A DNA stretch of 64,000 bases, taken from NCBI GenBank assembly GCA_000153145.1, contig CH672415.1, positions 1,484,767 through 1,548,766 of the forward strand, written 5' to 3'. Under the pieces are notes generated by a model. That model made no database searches. It was not told where the DNA came from and was given only the letters and a program-made list of their open reading frames with translations. Each line of letters starts with the position of its first letter. Position 1 is the stretch's first letter. Source of the stretch: a marine actinobacterium PHSC20C1. GTDB lineage: Bacteria > Actinomycetota > Actinomycetes > Actinomycetales > Microbacteriaceae. The position numbers were made by a program, and so were the translations under genes. Positions 8,342 to 17,530 of this stretch are shown piece by piece.

Positions 8342-9868
8342 TTACTTGCTAACCATGTCTACGACTTCATCGTATTTCGGACTGTTCATGAAGTTATCAA
8401 CTGAAACATGGATCGCGCCGGGAACTTTCTGCGCAGCCCGTTCCGTCAGCTTGTCCTGCGTGATGATGAGGTCTTCCGTGCCGTCAAGGTTAGCGATTGC
8501 CTTGTTCGTAACGTTCACACCTTCGATGCCAGCTTTTGCGAACTTGTTGCGCAAGACCGTCGCGCCCATTGCACTTGAACCCATACCGGCGTCGCAAGCG
8601 AACACGACGTTCTGGATCTTCGTTGCGGTTGCGGCTCCTGCAGCTGCGCCGGTAGCGGCACCAGTGTTGAGCAGGTCGCCAACTGAACTGCCACGGCCCT
8701 TGTTCGCCTCGTTCTTAGCGACGGCAGCTGCGAGAGCGTCATCTCCGTTGGCCATAGCTTCCAGATCGCGCTTGCGACCGGCACGGATGATCACTGCGGC
8801 AACTGCGAACGAGACTGCGGCCGAGAAGACTACCGACAGAATTACGCCGAGGAAGCTTCCGGGAGGAGTCTGTGCGAGCACAGCAATGATCGAGCCTGGC
8901 GATGCAGGAGCGCGCAGTCCAGACTGGAAGACGACGTTCGTGAGAACACCGGTCGCTCCACCAGCAATTGCAGCAACTACGAGCAACGGCTTAGCCAGTA
9001 CGTACGGGAAGTAAATCTCGTGAATACCACCGACGAAGTGGATCAGGATCGCACCGGGAGCGCTTGCGCGCAGCAGTCCGACACCGAAGACCAAGAACGC
9101 AAGCAGGATACCGAGACCGGGACCAGGGTTTGCTTCGATGAGGAAGAGGATCGACTGTCCCTTTTCGAGGGATTCCGCTGTTCCCAGCGGCGTGAAGACA
9201 CCGTGGTTGATGGCGTTGTTAAGGAAGAGGATCTTTCCAGGCTCAACGAACAAGCTCGCCAGCGGCAACAGTCCGTTCTGAACCAAGAACGCGATGATTG
9301 CTTCAAGACCGTTGCTGATGGCCGTAACGATCGGCGCGATCAAGAAGAACGATGCGATTGCGAGCAACATTCCGACGATTCCACCGGAGAAGTTGTCCAC
9401 GAGCATCTCAAAGCCAGCGCGAATCTTGCCGGCCCAGAGTCCGTCAATCTTCTTCATTACCCACGCAGCACTAGGACCAACGATCATGGCACCCAGGAAC
9501 ATCGGGATACCGGCGCCGATGATTACACCCATCGTCGCGATCGTTCCGATTACTCCACCACGGGTTCCGTAGACCATGCGGCCACCGGTGTTAGCGATCA
9601 ATAGTGGGAGCAGGTAGATGATCATCGGACCGACGAGGCCCGTGTTCGTCACTTCAGGGTCGAGGCTCCAACCACCCAATTGCTGCACCCATACAGGATC
9701 GATGCCGAGCAGCGGCAACCAGCCGGTTTGGATGAATAGTGCGGTAATGAAACCCCACGCGATGAATGCCGCGATGTTGGGCATCACCATTCCACTTACA
9801 AATGTGCCGAACTTCTGCACACCTACGCGTGCACCGCCAGGCGTGGCGGTCGTTGACGACGTTGTCAT
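8342..9868 (-). CDS. mtlA: PTS mannitol-specific enzyme IICB
   Basis: Membrane permease and phosphotransferase that imports mannitol and phosphorylates it on entry. Residues from about 15 to 350 form the hydrophobic IIC domain, including GFITALFIQTGWLPLL and GGIHEIYFPYVLA. After a polar linker a C-terminal IIB domain carries the phosphorylated Cys425 in VVFACDAGMGSSAMGA. There is no fused IIA, which is supplied by the adjacent mtlF. Total length is 508 residues. Confidence 0.95.
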   Translation of the reverse strand: MTTSSTTATPGGARVGVQKFGTFVSGMVMPNIAAFIAWGFITALFIQTGWLPLLGIDPVWVQQLGGWSLDPEVTNTGLVGPMIIYLLPLLIANTGGRMVYGTRGGVIGTIATMGVIIGAGIPMFLGAMIVGPSAAWVMKKIDGLWAGKIRAGFEMLVDNFSGGIVGMLLAIASFFLIAPIVTAISNGLEAIIAFLVQNGLLPLASLFVEPGKILFLNNAINHGVFTPLGTAESLEKGQSILFLIEANPGPGLGILLAFLVFGVGLLRASAPGAILIHFVGGIHEIYFPYVLAKPLLVVAAIAGGATGVLTNVVFQSGLRAPASPGSIIAVLAQTPPGSFLGVILSVVFSAAVSFAVAAVIIRAGRKRDLEAMANGDDALAAAVAKNEANKGRGSSVGDLLNTGAATGAAAGAATATKIQNVVFACDAGMGSSAMGATVLRNKFAKAGIEGVNVTNKAIANLDGTEDLIITQDKLTERAAQKVPGAIHVSVDNFMNSPKYDEVVDMVSK

Positions 9869-9925
9869 TTTTTTACTCCGATATCTGTGATGTTGGGATA
9901 CTGCGAGGGAAGCGACCGGCCATGA

Positions 9926-10192
9926 TTAGCTCTCATCATGATCGGTACTGAGAATTTCGGTAAGTTCAGCGATTATGGCGTCGGCCCCGTCACCCTGTGC
10001 CGAAATGGTGACCTCGTCACCGTGGCCAACACCGAGCGAGATAACGCTCAAAATGCTTGCGGCGTTAACTGATTTGTCACCTTTTGAGATGGTGACCTCG
10101 ACGCCAGATGCTGCCGCCGCTTGGGTAAAGAGTGACGCGGGACGAGCATGAAGCCCGTGTGATGACGCCACCTTGAGAGTGTGTTCAGCCAT
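9926..10192 (-). CDS. ptsH: Phosphocarrier protein HPr
   Basis: General PTS phosphocarrier between enzyme I and IIA proteins. His15 is in SSHGLHARPAS, and Ser46, the regulatory HPr-kinase site in low-GC Gram-positives, is in VNAASILSVISLG. The ATG at 10192 places His15 at the canonical position; the 88-residue length matches the family. The start overlaps the end of the upstream IIB-like gene by eight bases. Finding ptsH inside the mannitol operon suggests it is co-induced with mannitol; ptsI is not in the window. Confidence 0.94.
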   Translation of the reverse strand: MAEHTLKVASSHGLHARPASLFTQAAAASGVEVTISKGDKSVNAASILSVISLGVGHGDEVTISAQGDGADAIIAELTEILSTDHDES

Positions 10193-10517
10193 GATTGTCG
10201 CTTTCTGTTGTTGCGCGAGGGAGTGAATCAAGCAGGTCGAGCGCGATGTCAGCTCCCGCGGGAGTGAAACTCACCATTGGCAGTTGGAGAGCGGCCGCCC
10301 CGATCGTTTCCGCCGCCGCTTTGGCCTGCTCAAAAAAGTCGGCCACGTGCGCGCTCACCAGCACAACATCGACAGCGGTGAGGGGCATGCCCAGTGCCGT
10401 GATGCTCGCCGGAATGAAAGTGTGCGGCATCCCGCGTGCGATAGCTTGCTTGCGAAGAGCGTGAGCAAGAAAGGTGCTTGATGCACCAGCACCGCAGACA
10501 ACCAGCACTGCAGACAT
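10185..10517 (-). CDS. Small stand-alone PTS IIB-like protein
   Basis: A 110-residue protein opening MSAVLVVCGAGASSTFLA, which matches the phosphorylation-site loop of lactose/cellobiose-type IIB proteins with Cys8 as the candidate phosphocysteine. The ATG at 10517 is fixed by a strong AAGGAGG. It is first in the mannitol operon, ahead of ptsH and the IICB gene, although the mannitol permease already carries its own IIB domain. No matching IIC or IIA partner is visible nearby. It could serve another permease or act as a regulatory phosphorelay protein for MtlR; neither is shown. Confidence 0.72.
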   Translation of the reverse strand: MSAVLVVCGAGASSTFLAHALRKQAIARGMPHTFIPASITALGMPLTAVDVVLVSAHVADFFEQAKAAAETIGAAALQLPMVSFTPAGADIALDLLDSLPRATTESDNHG

Positions 10518-10555
10518 CGTCGCCTCCTTGCGAGCACTAACCAAACTTGTTCGTG

Positions 10556-10584
10556 GTTCTATCGTGGCCTGAGCGGCCCCTCAA
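10556..10584 (-). promoter_or_regulatory. Candidate promoter of the mannitol operon
   Basis: On the minus strand TTGAGG (10584-10579), a 17-base spacer and TAGAAC (10561-10556) predict transcription from about 10549, some 32 bases before the IIB-like start. The weak -35 fits an activator-dependent promoter; the inverted repeat at 10596-10622 lies just upstream. Confidence 0.5.
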
Positions 10585-10595
10585 CTTCCAGTAGA

Positions 10596-10622
10596 GAACG
10601 TTCCGCCCCTGCGGAAGCGTTC
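10596..10622. promoter_or_regulatory. Inverted repeat abutting mtlR, candidate MtlR site
   Basis: GAACG-TTCCGC, a CCCT loop, then GCGGAA-G-CGTTC form a near-perfect inverted repeat with one bulged base. It ends directly before the ATG at 10623 and is centred about 60 bases upstream of the predicted start site of the divergent mannitol operon, where an activator such as MtlR would bind. Confidence 0.5.
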
Positions 10623-12530
10623 ATGCGCCAGAATGGTTACCTCATGCTTGATAACCACGCTCGACTCATCGAACACCTCGCTCAGGCGGAGGGGTGGGTT
10701 ACTGCTGCGGACCTTGCCGACAAACTCGGCGTCACCACGCGCAGCGTACGAAGCTACGTGACCGCAGTGAAGTCATCTGCACTCCCCCTCGAGGTTATTG
10801 AGTCGTCGACGGCTGGCTACCGACTCCATCGCGAGAATTATGCTGAGTTTCTGAAGAGCGCTTCGATCCGGGAAACTGAACGTCCACGTGATCGGCAGTA
10901 CCACCTCGTACGGCGACTCGGAGATGCCCCAGACGGCGTCGACATCCATGCTCTCGCAGAGAGCTTCTTCGTCAGCGAGTCAACAGTCGAGGCAGACCTG
11001 CGCAAGATCAAGGCCTCAATCGCTGAATCTGGACTCACGCTGACGAGACGTGGTTCTCTCGTGCTCCTGGCCGGCACTGAACCGAACCTGCGTCGCCTTC
11101 TGAGCAAAATGTTTCGGCACGAGGAGTCTCAAGGCTTTCTCGAGTTGGAGAGCATCCAGCGAGAGTTTGAATCCTCAGATCTGCGTTCATTCAAAACGGC
11201 GTTGCTTGAGCTCCTCGATTCTCATGGGTACTTTGTCAACGAGTACGGCATCAACCACGTACTGCTTCACGTAGCAATCGCGACCGACCGCACTTCGCAG
11301 GAGGCTCCAGCTCTCCCACAGTCGGCGCCTCAGTTCACCAACGACCTCGCAGCGCTAATCTCGACCCACTTCGGCGTCAACCTTGGTCGCAGTGACCTCA
11401 ATGAAATTGAGGTCCTCCTCACCACGCGTGTCATCACTCGCACCGCGGACCCCGAGGACGCGAGTGACGTTGACCTTGAGCAGCTAATCAGCAGGGTCCG
11501 TCGCACCGTGCAGCACGTCGGGGAAGAGTACCTCGTAGACCTCGACGATGACGATTTCATCATGCGCCTTTCGCTCCACGTGCGAAACCTCATTCTGCGA
11601 GCCCAAGACCTTTCTTACTCACGCAACCCGATGACACGGTCTATCAAGACGACCTACCCGATGATTTATGAGCTTGCGGTTTTTATTGCTGCCGAAGTGC
11701 AGCGCGATGAAGGAATCACGATTCATGATGACGAAATTTCGTACATCGCACTTCACGTTGGTTCGCACCTAGAGCGACAGGCGAAGAGGGAGGTGCGGCT
11801 CACTGCCGCTCTCGTCTGCCCCAACTATCACGACCTTCACGTGATTTTGCGCGAACGCATCGAGACAGTTCTTGGTGACGAATTGCACTTGCGCGTTGTG
11901 ATCACCCGCACTGATGTTGATCTTGCCGAACTCACAACAGACCTCGTACTCACCACTATCGATTTGCGATCGTTCGCCGACAATGTTGTCTTGATCCAGC
12001 CGTTCCTTACAGAAGCAGACGTCGACTCAATCCGTAAAACAATTGGCCGAGTGAGGAGACTACGTCGCCGCCGCACGCTTACCGACGAGCTATTGCGGTT
12101 CTTCGATCCCGCGCTCTTTCTTCGCAACTTCACCGCACCGAGCGAGGAAGCAATGATCGCTGCGCTCGGCCACCGGATGATCGAAGCGGGGGTCATTGAC
12201 CACAGCTACATCACGGGCGCGATCGAACGAGAGCGGATGTCGTCAACGGCGTTTACCGACTCACTAGCAGTTCCGCACGCCATGACAATGAGCGCGCACC
12301 GCACTGCGATCAGCATTGTTATCAATGAGACACCAATGCAGTGGGGCGAAAATCGCGTCAACGTGATCGCCCTAATCGCCTTTAGCGCGGCAGGGCGAAC
12401 GACATTCCAGACAGTGTTCGACCAGTTTGTGACGGTCTTTTCCGACCGTGACTACGTGCAGCAGCTCGTGCGGAAGGCGGTCGACTTCCCGACCTTTATC
12501 GACGAGCTAGTTCGAGGAATCGAAAACTAG
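10623..12530 (+). CDS. mtlR: MtlR-like PRD-containing mannitol operon regulator
   Basis: Transcription activator whose activity is set by PTS phosphorylation. Order in 635 residues: helix-turn-helix (WVTAADLADKLGVTTRSV), a second winged region, two PRD domains with conserved His (INHVLLHVAI, MRLSLHVRNL, ISYIALHVGSHLER), a IIB-like domain with Cys in LVCPNYHDLH, and a C-terminal IIA domain with His in SLAVPHAMTMSAHRTAI. The ATG at 10623 directly follows an inverted repeat and lacks a clear ribosome binding site; an ATG at 10644 is possible. It is divergent from the mannitol operon it presumably activates. Its stop shares CTAG with the convergent adk stop. Confidence 0.9.
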   Translation: MRQNGYLMLDNHARLIEHLAQAEGWVTAADLADKLGVTTRSVRSYVTAVKSSALPLEVIESSTAGYRLHRENYAEFLKSASIRETERPRDRQYHLVRRLGDAPDGVDIHALAESFFVSESTVEADLRKIKASIAESGLTLTRRGSLVLLAGTEPNLRRLLSKMFRHEESQGFLELESIQREFESSDLRSFKTALLELLDSHGYFVNEYGINHVLLHVAIATDRTSQEAPALPQSAPQFTNDLAALISTHFGVNLGRSDLNEIEVLLTTRVITRTADPEDASDVDLEQLISRVRRTVQHVGEEYLVDLDDDDFIMRLSLHVRNLILRAQDLSYSRNPMTRSIKTTYPMIYELAVFIAAEVQRDEGITIHDDEISYIALHVGSHLERQAKREVRLTAALVCPNYHDLHVILRERIETVLGDELHLRVVITRTDVDLAELTTDLVLTTIDLRSFADNVVLIQPFLTEADVDSIRKTIGRVRRLRRRRTLTDELLRFFDPALFLRNFTAPSEEAMIAALGHRMIEAGVIDHSYITGAIERERMSSTAFTDSLAVPHAMTMSAHRTAISIVINETPMQWGENRVNVIALIAFSAAGRTTFQTVFDQFVTVFSDRDYVQQLVRKAVDFPTFIDELVRGIEN

Positions 12531-13126
12531 CGCGACGTAACGTCGGCTGAAGAAATACCGCGCTCAACAAGAGCTTCAGTGATGCGTGCAGTGACCGCGT
12601 CGATCTCACCCAGAGCGTCAATCGTGACGAGCACGTCACGAGAGGCGTACACATTGATGAGTGGAGCGGTCTGCTCGCTGTAAACCTCAAGGCGGTGTCG
12701 AACTACGGCTTCAGTGTCGTCACTGCGACCCTGCTCGAGAGCGCGCTTACGCAGGCGGGAAATCACGACTTCAGGATCTGCCTCGAGTTCAACAACGGCA
12801 TCAAGCGCAGCACCGTGGCTCGCAAGGAATGAATCGAGCTCACGAACCTGGTCGGTGGTACGAGGGTACCCATCGAGAAGGAATCCGTCTTGAGCGTCGT
12901 CTTCTTCGAGACGGTCACGAATAAGCGCGTTGGTCAACGAATCCGGAACATTATCGCCAGCATCCATAAACGCTTTGGCTTTAGTACCCAATTCAGTGCC
13001 GTTCTTCACATTGCTGCGAAAAATGTCACCCGTCGAGATTGCGGGAATACCGTAGATCTCGGCGAGGCGCGCCGCTTGAGTGCCCTTGCCTGCACCAGGT
13101 GGGCCAATCAGTAGGAGTCGTGTCAA
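12527..13126 (-). CDS. adk: Adenylate kinase
   Basis: Interconverts ATP plus AMP and two ADP. The P-loop GPPGAGKGTQAARL and the AMP-binding STGDIFRSN and LDGYPRTTDQ motifs are present. At 199 residues it is the short-lid form: the lid region RKRALEQGRSDD lacks the long insertion and zinc cysteines. The start is TTG at 13126, overlapping the secY stop (TTGA), so translation is coupled. It is the last spc gene here; map and infA, its usual followers, are replaced by a convergent mtlR. Confidence 0.96.
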   Translation of the reverse strand: MTRLLLIGPPGAGKGTQAARLAEIYGIPAISTGDIFRSNVKNGTELGTKAKAFMDAGDNVPDSLTNALIRDRLEEDDAQDGFLLDGYPRTTDQVRELDSFLASHGAALDAVVELEADPEVVISRLRKRALEQGRSDDTEAVVRHRLEVYSEQTAPLINVYASRDVLVTIDALGEIDAVTARITEALVERGISSADVTSR

Positions 13127-14445
13127 CGCAACAAACCTTCGTAATGACGCTGCTGCAACTGCGAATCGATCTGTTTGACGGTCTCAAGACCGACACCAAC
13201 GATAATCAGAATGCTAGCTCCGCCGAATGGGAAATTCTGGTTGGCCCCGATCCAGACGAACGCAATCAACGGGATCATTGCCACTAGGCCAAGGTAAAGC
13301 GAGCCAGGCAATGTCACACGAGTAAGTACGTAGTCGAGGTATTCCGCGGTTGGACGACCTGCGCGGATACCGGGGATGAAGCCGCCGTACTTCTTCATGT
13401 TGTCGGCGACTTCTTCGGGGTTGAACGTGATCGCGACGTAGAAGTATGTAAAGCCGACGATCAGCAGGAAGTAACCGATCATGTAGATCGGGCTATCGCC
13501 GGAGACCAGGTTGTTCTGAATCCAGACGACCCACGCTGCAGGTGTCTCTCCAGCTTGTGGCTGGTTGAAGTTTGCGATCAGAGCAGGCAGGTACAGCAAT
13601 GACGATGCGAAGATCACAGGGATCACGCCGGCCATGTTTACCTTGATCGGAATGTAGGTGTTGTTACCGCCGTAGGTACGTCGGCCAACCATGCGCTTGG
13701 CGTATTGCACCGGGATGCGTCGCTGGGACTGTTCTACGAATACGACGGCGCCCATGATGAGCACGCCCATGAGCAACACGAGTACGAAAATCTCGATGCC
13801 GCTGCTGAGGTAAATGCCCCACAGTGCGCTGGGGAAGGTTGCAGCGATCGAGGTGAAAATCAGCAGCGACATTCCGTTGCCGATTCCACGCTCGGTTACC
13901 AGTTCACCCATCCACATGATGAGTCCGGTGCCTGCAGTCATGGTGATGACCATCAGAAGGATCGCGTACCACGCGTCGTTCGTGATGAGCTGGCTGCACT
14001 CAGCAACTCCAGCGGACTGGAACAGTGCGCCACTTCGCGCGACCGTGATCAGAGTCGTTGACTGGAGAATTGCGAGAGCAATGGTGAGGTAACGCGTGTA
14101 CTGAGTCAGCGTTGACTGGCCAGACTGGCCCTCTTTGTGAAGAGTTTCGAAGTGCGGGATGACCACACGAAGTAGCTGCACGATGATCGATGCCGTGATG
14201 TACGGCATGATTCCGAGTGCAAATACGGAAAGTTGTAGGAGCGCTCCACCACTAAACAGGTTAATGAGGTCGTACAGTCCGCCGCTCGATGAGTTCGCTG
14301 CGAGACACAGCTGAACGTTGCCGAAGTCGACGAAAGGCGCTGGGATGAAGGAACCAAGCCTAAACAGCGCAATGATGCCTAGTGTGAACCCGATCTTCCG
14401 TCGAAGGTCAGGCGTGCGGATGATCCGCGCGACAGCTTTAAACAC
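13123..14445 (-). CDS. secY: Protein translocase subunit SecY
   Basis: Channel-forming subunit of the SecYEG translocon. The 440-residue protein has ten predicted membrane segments and the family blocks VVIPHFETLHKEGQSGQ, SQRRIPVQYAKRM and the C-terminal QRHYEGLLR. The start is GTG at 14445, with GGAGG four bases upstream. It is separated from rplO by 124 bases containing a hairpin, so it may be partly independent of the ribosomal genes. Confidence 0.97.
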   Translation of the reverse strand: MFKAVARIIRTPDLRRKIGFTLGIIALFRLGSFIPAPFVDFGNVQLCLAANSSSGGLYDLINLFSGGALLQLSVFALGIMPYITASIIVQLLRVVIPHFETLHKEGQSGQSTLTQYTRYLTIALAILQSTTLITVARSGALFQSAGVAECSQLITNDAWYAILLMVITMTAGTGLIMWMGELVTERGIGNGMSLLIFTSIAATFPSALWGIYLSSGIEIFVLVLLMGVLIMGAVVFVEQSQRRIPVQYAKRMVGRRTYGGNNTYIPIKVNMAGVIPVIFASSLLYLPALIANFNQPQAGETPAAWVVWIQNNLVSGDSPIYMIGYFLLIVGFTYFYVAITFNPEEVADNMKKYGGFIPGIRAGRPTAEYLDYVLTRVTLPGSLYLGLVAMIPLIAFVWIGANQNFPFGGASILIIVGVGLETVKQIDSQLQQRHYEGLLR

Positions 14446-14479
14446 AAGGCCTCCGTTTTATATATTTACTGCGGGCAAA

Positions 14480-14505
14480 TGGGGAACCCCTTGCGGGATT
14501 CCCCA
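14480..14505 (-). terminator. Hairpin between rplO and secY
   Basis: TGGGGAA pairs with TTCCCCA (14480-14486 with 14499-14505) around an inner CCC/GGG stem; on the minus strand it is followed by TTTGCC. It looks like a partial terminator or attenuator lowering secY-adk expression relative to the ribosomal genes. Confidence 0.55.
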
Positions 14506-14569
14506 CCCATCCTGTCTGCTTTGGTCACTGGTGTGACCAGCGCGACACTAACGTTTCGCGCAGTGACAG

Positions 14570-15235
14570 TTACTGAACCGAACCGCCGGCCGCAACGATC
14601 TTCTGCTCAGCAGAGCCGGAGACCTTGTCAACTACAACAGTCAGCTTAACCGCAATATCGCCCTGACCAAGAACCTTGACCTTCTCGTTCTTGCGAACGG
14701 CGCCCTTTGACACCAGGTCTGCAACGGTTACGTCGCCTCCCTTGGGGTAAAGTTCTGCGAGTTTTTCCAGGTTTACAACCTGGTATTCAACCCGGAACGG
14801 GTTCTTGAATCCGCGCAGTTTCGGCGAACGCATGACGAAGTTGATGTTTCCAGCTTCGAAACCGAGACGCATGTTGTAGCGCGCCTTCGTTCCCTTGGTT
14901 CCACGACCCGCGGTCTTACCCTTGGATCCTTCACCACGGCCGACGCGCATTCTGTCTTTCTTAGCGCCAGCTGCGGGACGGAGGTGGTGCATCTTCAGAA
15001 CCTGCGGGCGGCTTGCGACGTCGTCGCTCGCAGCCTTCTTGGCAGTCGATGCCTTAGCAGCGGGAGCCTTGGCGGCAGGCTTGTCAGCCGCAGCCTTAGC
15101 TGTCGTTGCCTTCGCAGGAGCAGCCTTAGCAGGAGCAGCCTTCTTGGCAGCAGGTGCCTTCGCAGGAGCAGCCTTCTTAGTGGCGGCAGCCTTGGGGGCT
15201 GCAGCCTTCGTTGGAGTTTCTTTCTCGTCAGCCAT
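14570..15235 (-). CDS. rplO: 50S ribosomal protein L15 with Ala/Lys/Pro-rich N-terminal extension
   Basis: Large-subunit assembly protein. The conserved L15 core begins near residue 80 ([20 protein letters not shown]) and runs to the C-terminus, including [12 protein letters not shown]. The first 75 or so residues are a low-complexity array of AAPAK, PAKKA and TAKAA units resembling histone H1 tails, giving 221 residues instead of about 145. The ATG overlaps the rpmD stop (TAATG). The extension is within the same frame and ribosome binding context, so it is probably translated. Confidence 0.94.
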   Translation of the reverse strand: MADEKETPTKAAAPKAAATKKAAPAKAPAAKKAAPAKAAPAKATTAKAAADKPAAKAPAAKASTAKKAASDDVASRPQVLKMHHLRPAAGAKKDRMRVGRGEGSKGKTAGRGTKGTKARYNMRLGFEAGNINFVMRSPKLRGFKNPFRVEYQVVNLEKLAELYPKGGDVTVADLVSKGAVRKNEKVKVLGQGDIAVKLTVVVDKVSGSAEQKIVAAGGSVQ

Positions 15236-15420
15236 TAGTCAATCTCCTCGACTTTGACAAGGTGAGCGACCGTGTTGACGTAACCACGGTTCTGCGAGTT
15301 GTCCTCGCGCACAACAACGGATCCGATGCGCTTGAGCCCAAGGCTGCGCAGCGTGTCGCGTTGGTTCTGCTTCTCACTGATTTTGGACTTGATCTGGGTT
15401 ACCTTCAGGCGACCAGCCAT
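15235..15420 (-). CDS. rpmD: 50S ribosomal protein L30
   Basis: Small large-subunit protein of 61 residues, starting [20 protein letters not shown] and containing [18 protein letters not shown], the bacterial L30 signature. Its start and stop overlap rpsE upstream and rplO downstream by one base each, so the three are translated in tight coupling. Confidence 0.96.
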   Translation of the reverse strand: MAGRLKVTQIKSKISEKQNQRDTLRSLGLKRIGSVVVREDNSQNRGYVNTVAHLVKVEEID

Positions 15421-16145
15421 CAGACACCTGCCTTAGCTTCAGCCTCGGCGCGCAGCAAGCGTGCCGGGATAACGTGTTCTGCATCGAGGCCACGACGGGC
15501 AGCAACTGCGCGAGGCTCCTCGAGCTGCTTGAGTGCTGCGACCGTTGCGTGCACGATGTTGATCGTGTTCGAAGAACCGAGCGACTTGCTGAGAACGTCG
15601 TGAATTCCGGCGCACTCGAGTACGGCGCGAACGGGTCCACCAGCGATAACACCGGTTCCAGCGGATGCGGGACGTAGCAGGACTACACCTGCAGCAGCCT
15701 CGCCCTGGACCGAGTGAGGAATCGATGCGGCTACGCGAGGAACGCGGAAGAAGTTCTTCTTCGCTTCTTCGACGCCCTTGGAGATCGCGAGAGGAACCTC
15801 GCGTGCCTTGCCGTAACCGACACCAACCATGCCGTTACCGTCACCGACGACGACGAGAGCGGTGAAGCTAAAGCGACGACCACCCTTGACGACCTTCGAT
15901 ACACGGTTGATGGTGACGACGCGCTCCAAGAACTGGTTCTTGTCGTTGTCGCGGCTGTTGTTTCCGCCACGGCCACCACGGTCGGGGCCACGCTCACGGC
16001 CGCCACGACGAGCCTCGCGAGGCTCGCTTGTGACGTCGGTTGCTGGGGCGTCTACGACGACCTCAGGTACGGAGATGGCGCTAGTCGCCTCAGCGGCCAC
16101 GGCCTGCTCCTTGTTAGTTGTTTTGTTGTCCACGTTGTCGCTCAC
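15420..16145 (-). CDS. rpsE: 30S ribosomal protein S5 with Arg/Gly-rich N-terminal extension
   Basis: Small-subunit protein at the mRNA entry channel, important for decoding fidelity. The core starts near residue 74 ([18 protein letters not shown]) and includes [17 protein letters not shown]. The preceding residues form an acidic, Ala-rich segment followed by an RGG-like stretch ([18 protein letters not shown]), lengthening the protein to 241 residues. The GTG at 16145 overlaps the rplR stop by four bases. Confidence 0.95.
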   Translation of the reverse strand: MSDNVDNKTTNKEQAVAAEATSAISVPEVVVDAPATDVTSEPREARRGGRERGPDRGGRGGNNSRDNDKNQFLERVVTINRVSKVVKGGRRFSFTALVVVGDGNGMVGVGYGKAREVPLAISKGVEEAKKNFFRVPRVAASIPHSVQGEAAAGVVLLRPASAGTGVIAGGPVRAVLECAGIHDVLSKSLGSSNTINIVHATVAALKQLEEPRAVAARRGLDAEHVIPARLLRAEAEAKAGV

Positions 16146-16513
16146 AGGTTCAATCCACCCTCTCGCGCTCCGTCGGCGATAGCTGCGACGCGACCTGCGT
16201 AACGGCTTCCACCACGATCAAATACAACGGCTTCAACACCGGCGAGCTTGGCGCGCTCAGCGACCATTTCACCGATCTTGCGTGCCTTGGCGGTCTTGTC
16301 GCCATCAAACGTACGCATGCTCGACTCCATGGTCGAGGCTGAGGCAACGGTGACACCCTTGGAGTCATCGACAACCTGAACGAATACGTGACGGGCTGAA
16401 CGCGTGACCACGAGACGGGGGCGCACCTCGGTGCCCACGACCTTCTTGCGGAGACGTGCGTGCCTGCGGCCCTTAGCGGCCGACTTGCTCTTACCTCTGG
16501 TTCCGAGAGCCAT
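16142..16513 (-). CDS. rplR: 50S ribosomal protein L18
   Basis: Binds 5S rRNA in the central protuberance with L5. The 123-residue sequence has the typical [40 protein letters not shown] and [20 protein letters not shown]. The spc order rplF-rplR-rpsE is conserved, with two bases after rplF and a GTGA overlap into rpsE. Confidence 0.97.
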   Translation of the reverse strand: MALGTRGKSKSAAKGRRHARLRKKVVGTEVRPRLVVTRSARHVFVQVVDDSKGVTVASASTMESSMRTFDGDKTAKARKIGEMVAERAKLAGVEAVVFDRGGSRYAGRVAAIADGAREGGLNL

Positions 16514-16515
16514 GT

Positions 16516-17052
16516 CTACTTACCACTCTTTCCGGCCTTGCGACGAACAACTTCGCCGGCGTAGCGCACACCCTTGCCCTTGTAGGGCTCTGGCTTGCGC
16601 AATTTACGAATGTTGGCTGCTACTTCGCCAACCGCCTGCTTGTCGATGCCGCTGACAACTAGTTTGTTGTTTCCCTCGACCGCGAAGCTAATGCCTGCGG
16701 GCGGGTCAACGGTGATCGAGTGCGAGTACCCGAGAGCAAACTCAACTGAGCTGCCCTTTGCTGTGACACGGTAACCAGTACCAACGACCTCAAGGCCCTT
16801 GGTGTAACCGTCGGTGACACCAACGATCTGGTTAGAGATCAGCGTACGAGTCAGGCCGTGAAGCGAACGCGATTCGCGCTCGTCGTTGGGACGGGTTACG
16901 AGAACCTGGCCCTCTTCAAGCGCAACAGCGATAGGAGCCTTGACGGTAAGCGCGAGCTCACCCTTCGGTCCCTTTACCGCGACGTTTTGTCCATCGATGG
17001 TGATAGTGACACCAGCGGGGACGTCAATAGGAAGTCTTCCGATTCGTGACAT
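16516..17052 (-). CDS. rplF: 50S ribosomal protein L6
   Basis: Large-subunit protein near the factor-binding site. The 178-residue protein opens [20 protein letters not shown] and ends with the signature [21 protein letters not shown]. Length and order (rpsH-rplF-rplR) are standard. The ATG at 17052 lies six bases after the rpsH stop. Confidence 0.97.
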   Translation of the reverse strand: MSRIGRLPIDVPAGVTITIDGQNVAVKGPKGELALTVKAPIAVALEEGQVLVTRPNDERESRSLHGLTRTLISNQIVGVTDGYTKGLEVVGTGYRVTAKGSSVEFALGYSHSITVDPPAGISFAVEGNNKLVVSGIDKQAVGEVAANIRKLRKPEPYKGKGVRYAGEVVRRKAGKSGK

Positions 17053-17058
17053 CTTGGA

Positions 17059-17457
17059 TTACCACACGTAAGCGAGGACTTCCCCACCTACGCCCTTCTT
17101 AGTCGCCTCTTTGTCGGTCAGAAGACCAGAGGAGGTGGACAAAATTGCCACACCGAGTCCGCCAAGAACCTTGGGGATTTCGGTTGAGCGAGCGTATACA
17201 CGAAGGCCAGGCTTCGAAACGCGCTTGATTCCCTTGATGGAACGCTCGCGAGTGGGGCCGTACTTGAGTTCGATCGTGAGGGTCTGGCCCACGCGAGCGT
17301 CCTCGTTGCTCCAGCTGAGGATGTAGCCCTCAGCCTTGAGCATTTCGGCCAGGCGCGACTTCAGCTTGCTCGAAGGCATTGAAACGCTGTCGTGATGCGC
17401 CGAATTGGCGTTGCGCAGTCTGGTCAGCATGTCAGCGACCGGATCTGTCATTGTCAT
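17059..17457 (-). CDS. rpsH: 30S ribosomal protein S8
   Basis: Primary 16S rRNA binding protein and, in well-studied bacteria, the translational repressor of the spc operon. The 132 residues begin with [16 protein letters not shown] and end in [20 protein letters not shown]. The first of two close ATGs (17457) is taken, since AGGAAAC stands before it. No rpsN (S14) gene lies between rplE and rpsH, where many bacteria have it; the 73-base gap is too short for one. Confidence 0.96.
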   Translation of the reverse strand: MTMTDPVADMLTRLRNANSAHHDSVSMPSSKLKSRLAEMLKAEGYILSWSNEDARVGQTLTIELKYGPTRERSIKGIKRVSKPGLRVYARSTEIPKVLGGLGVAILSTSSGLLTDKEATKKGVGGEVLAYVW

Positions 17458-17530
17458 TATGTGTTTCCTGTCTCGTCTGGTTTCGGCATCCGTTACACGA
17501 AGGCCGACCTGGTCGATTGGTGCTACTTGA

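Noticed and set aside
17458-17530. A missing rpsN (S14) between rplE and rpsH
   Set aside because: The gap is 73 bases and holds no frame of the needed length; S14 is presumably encoded elsewhere, as in other actinobacteria.
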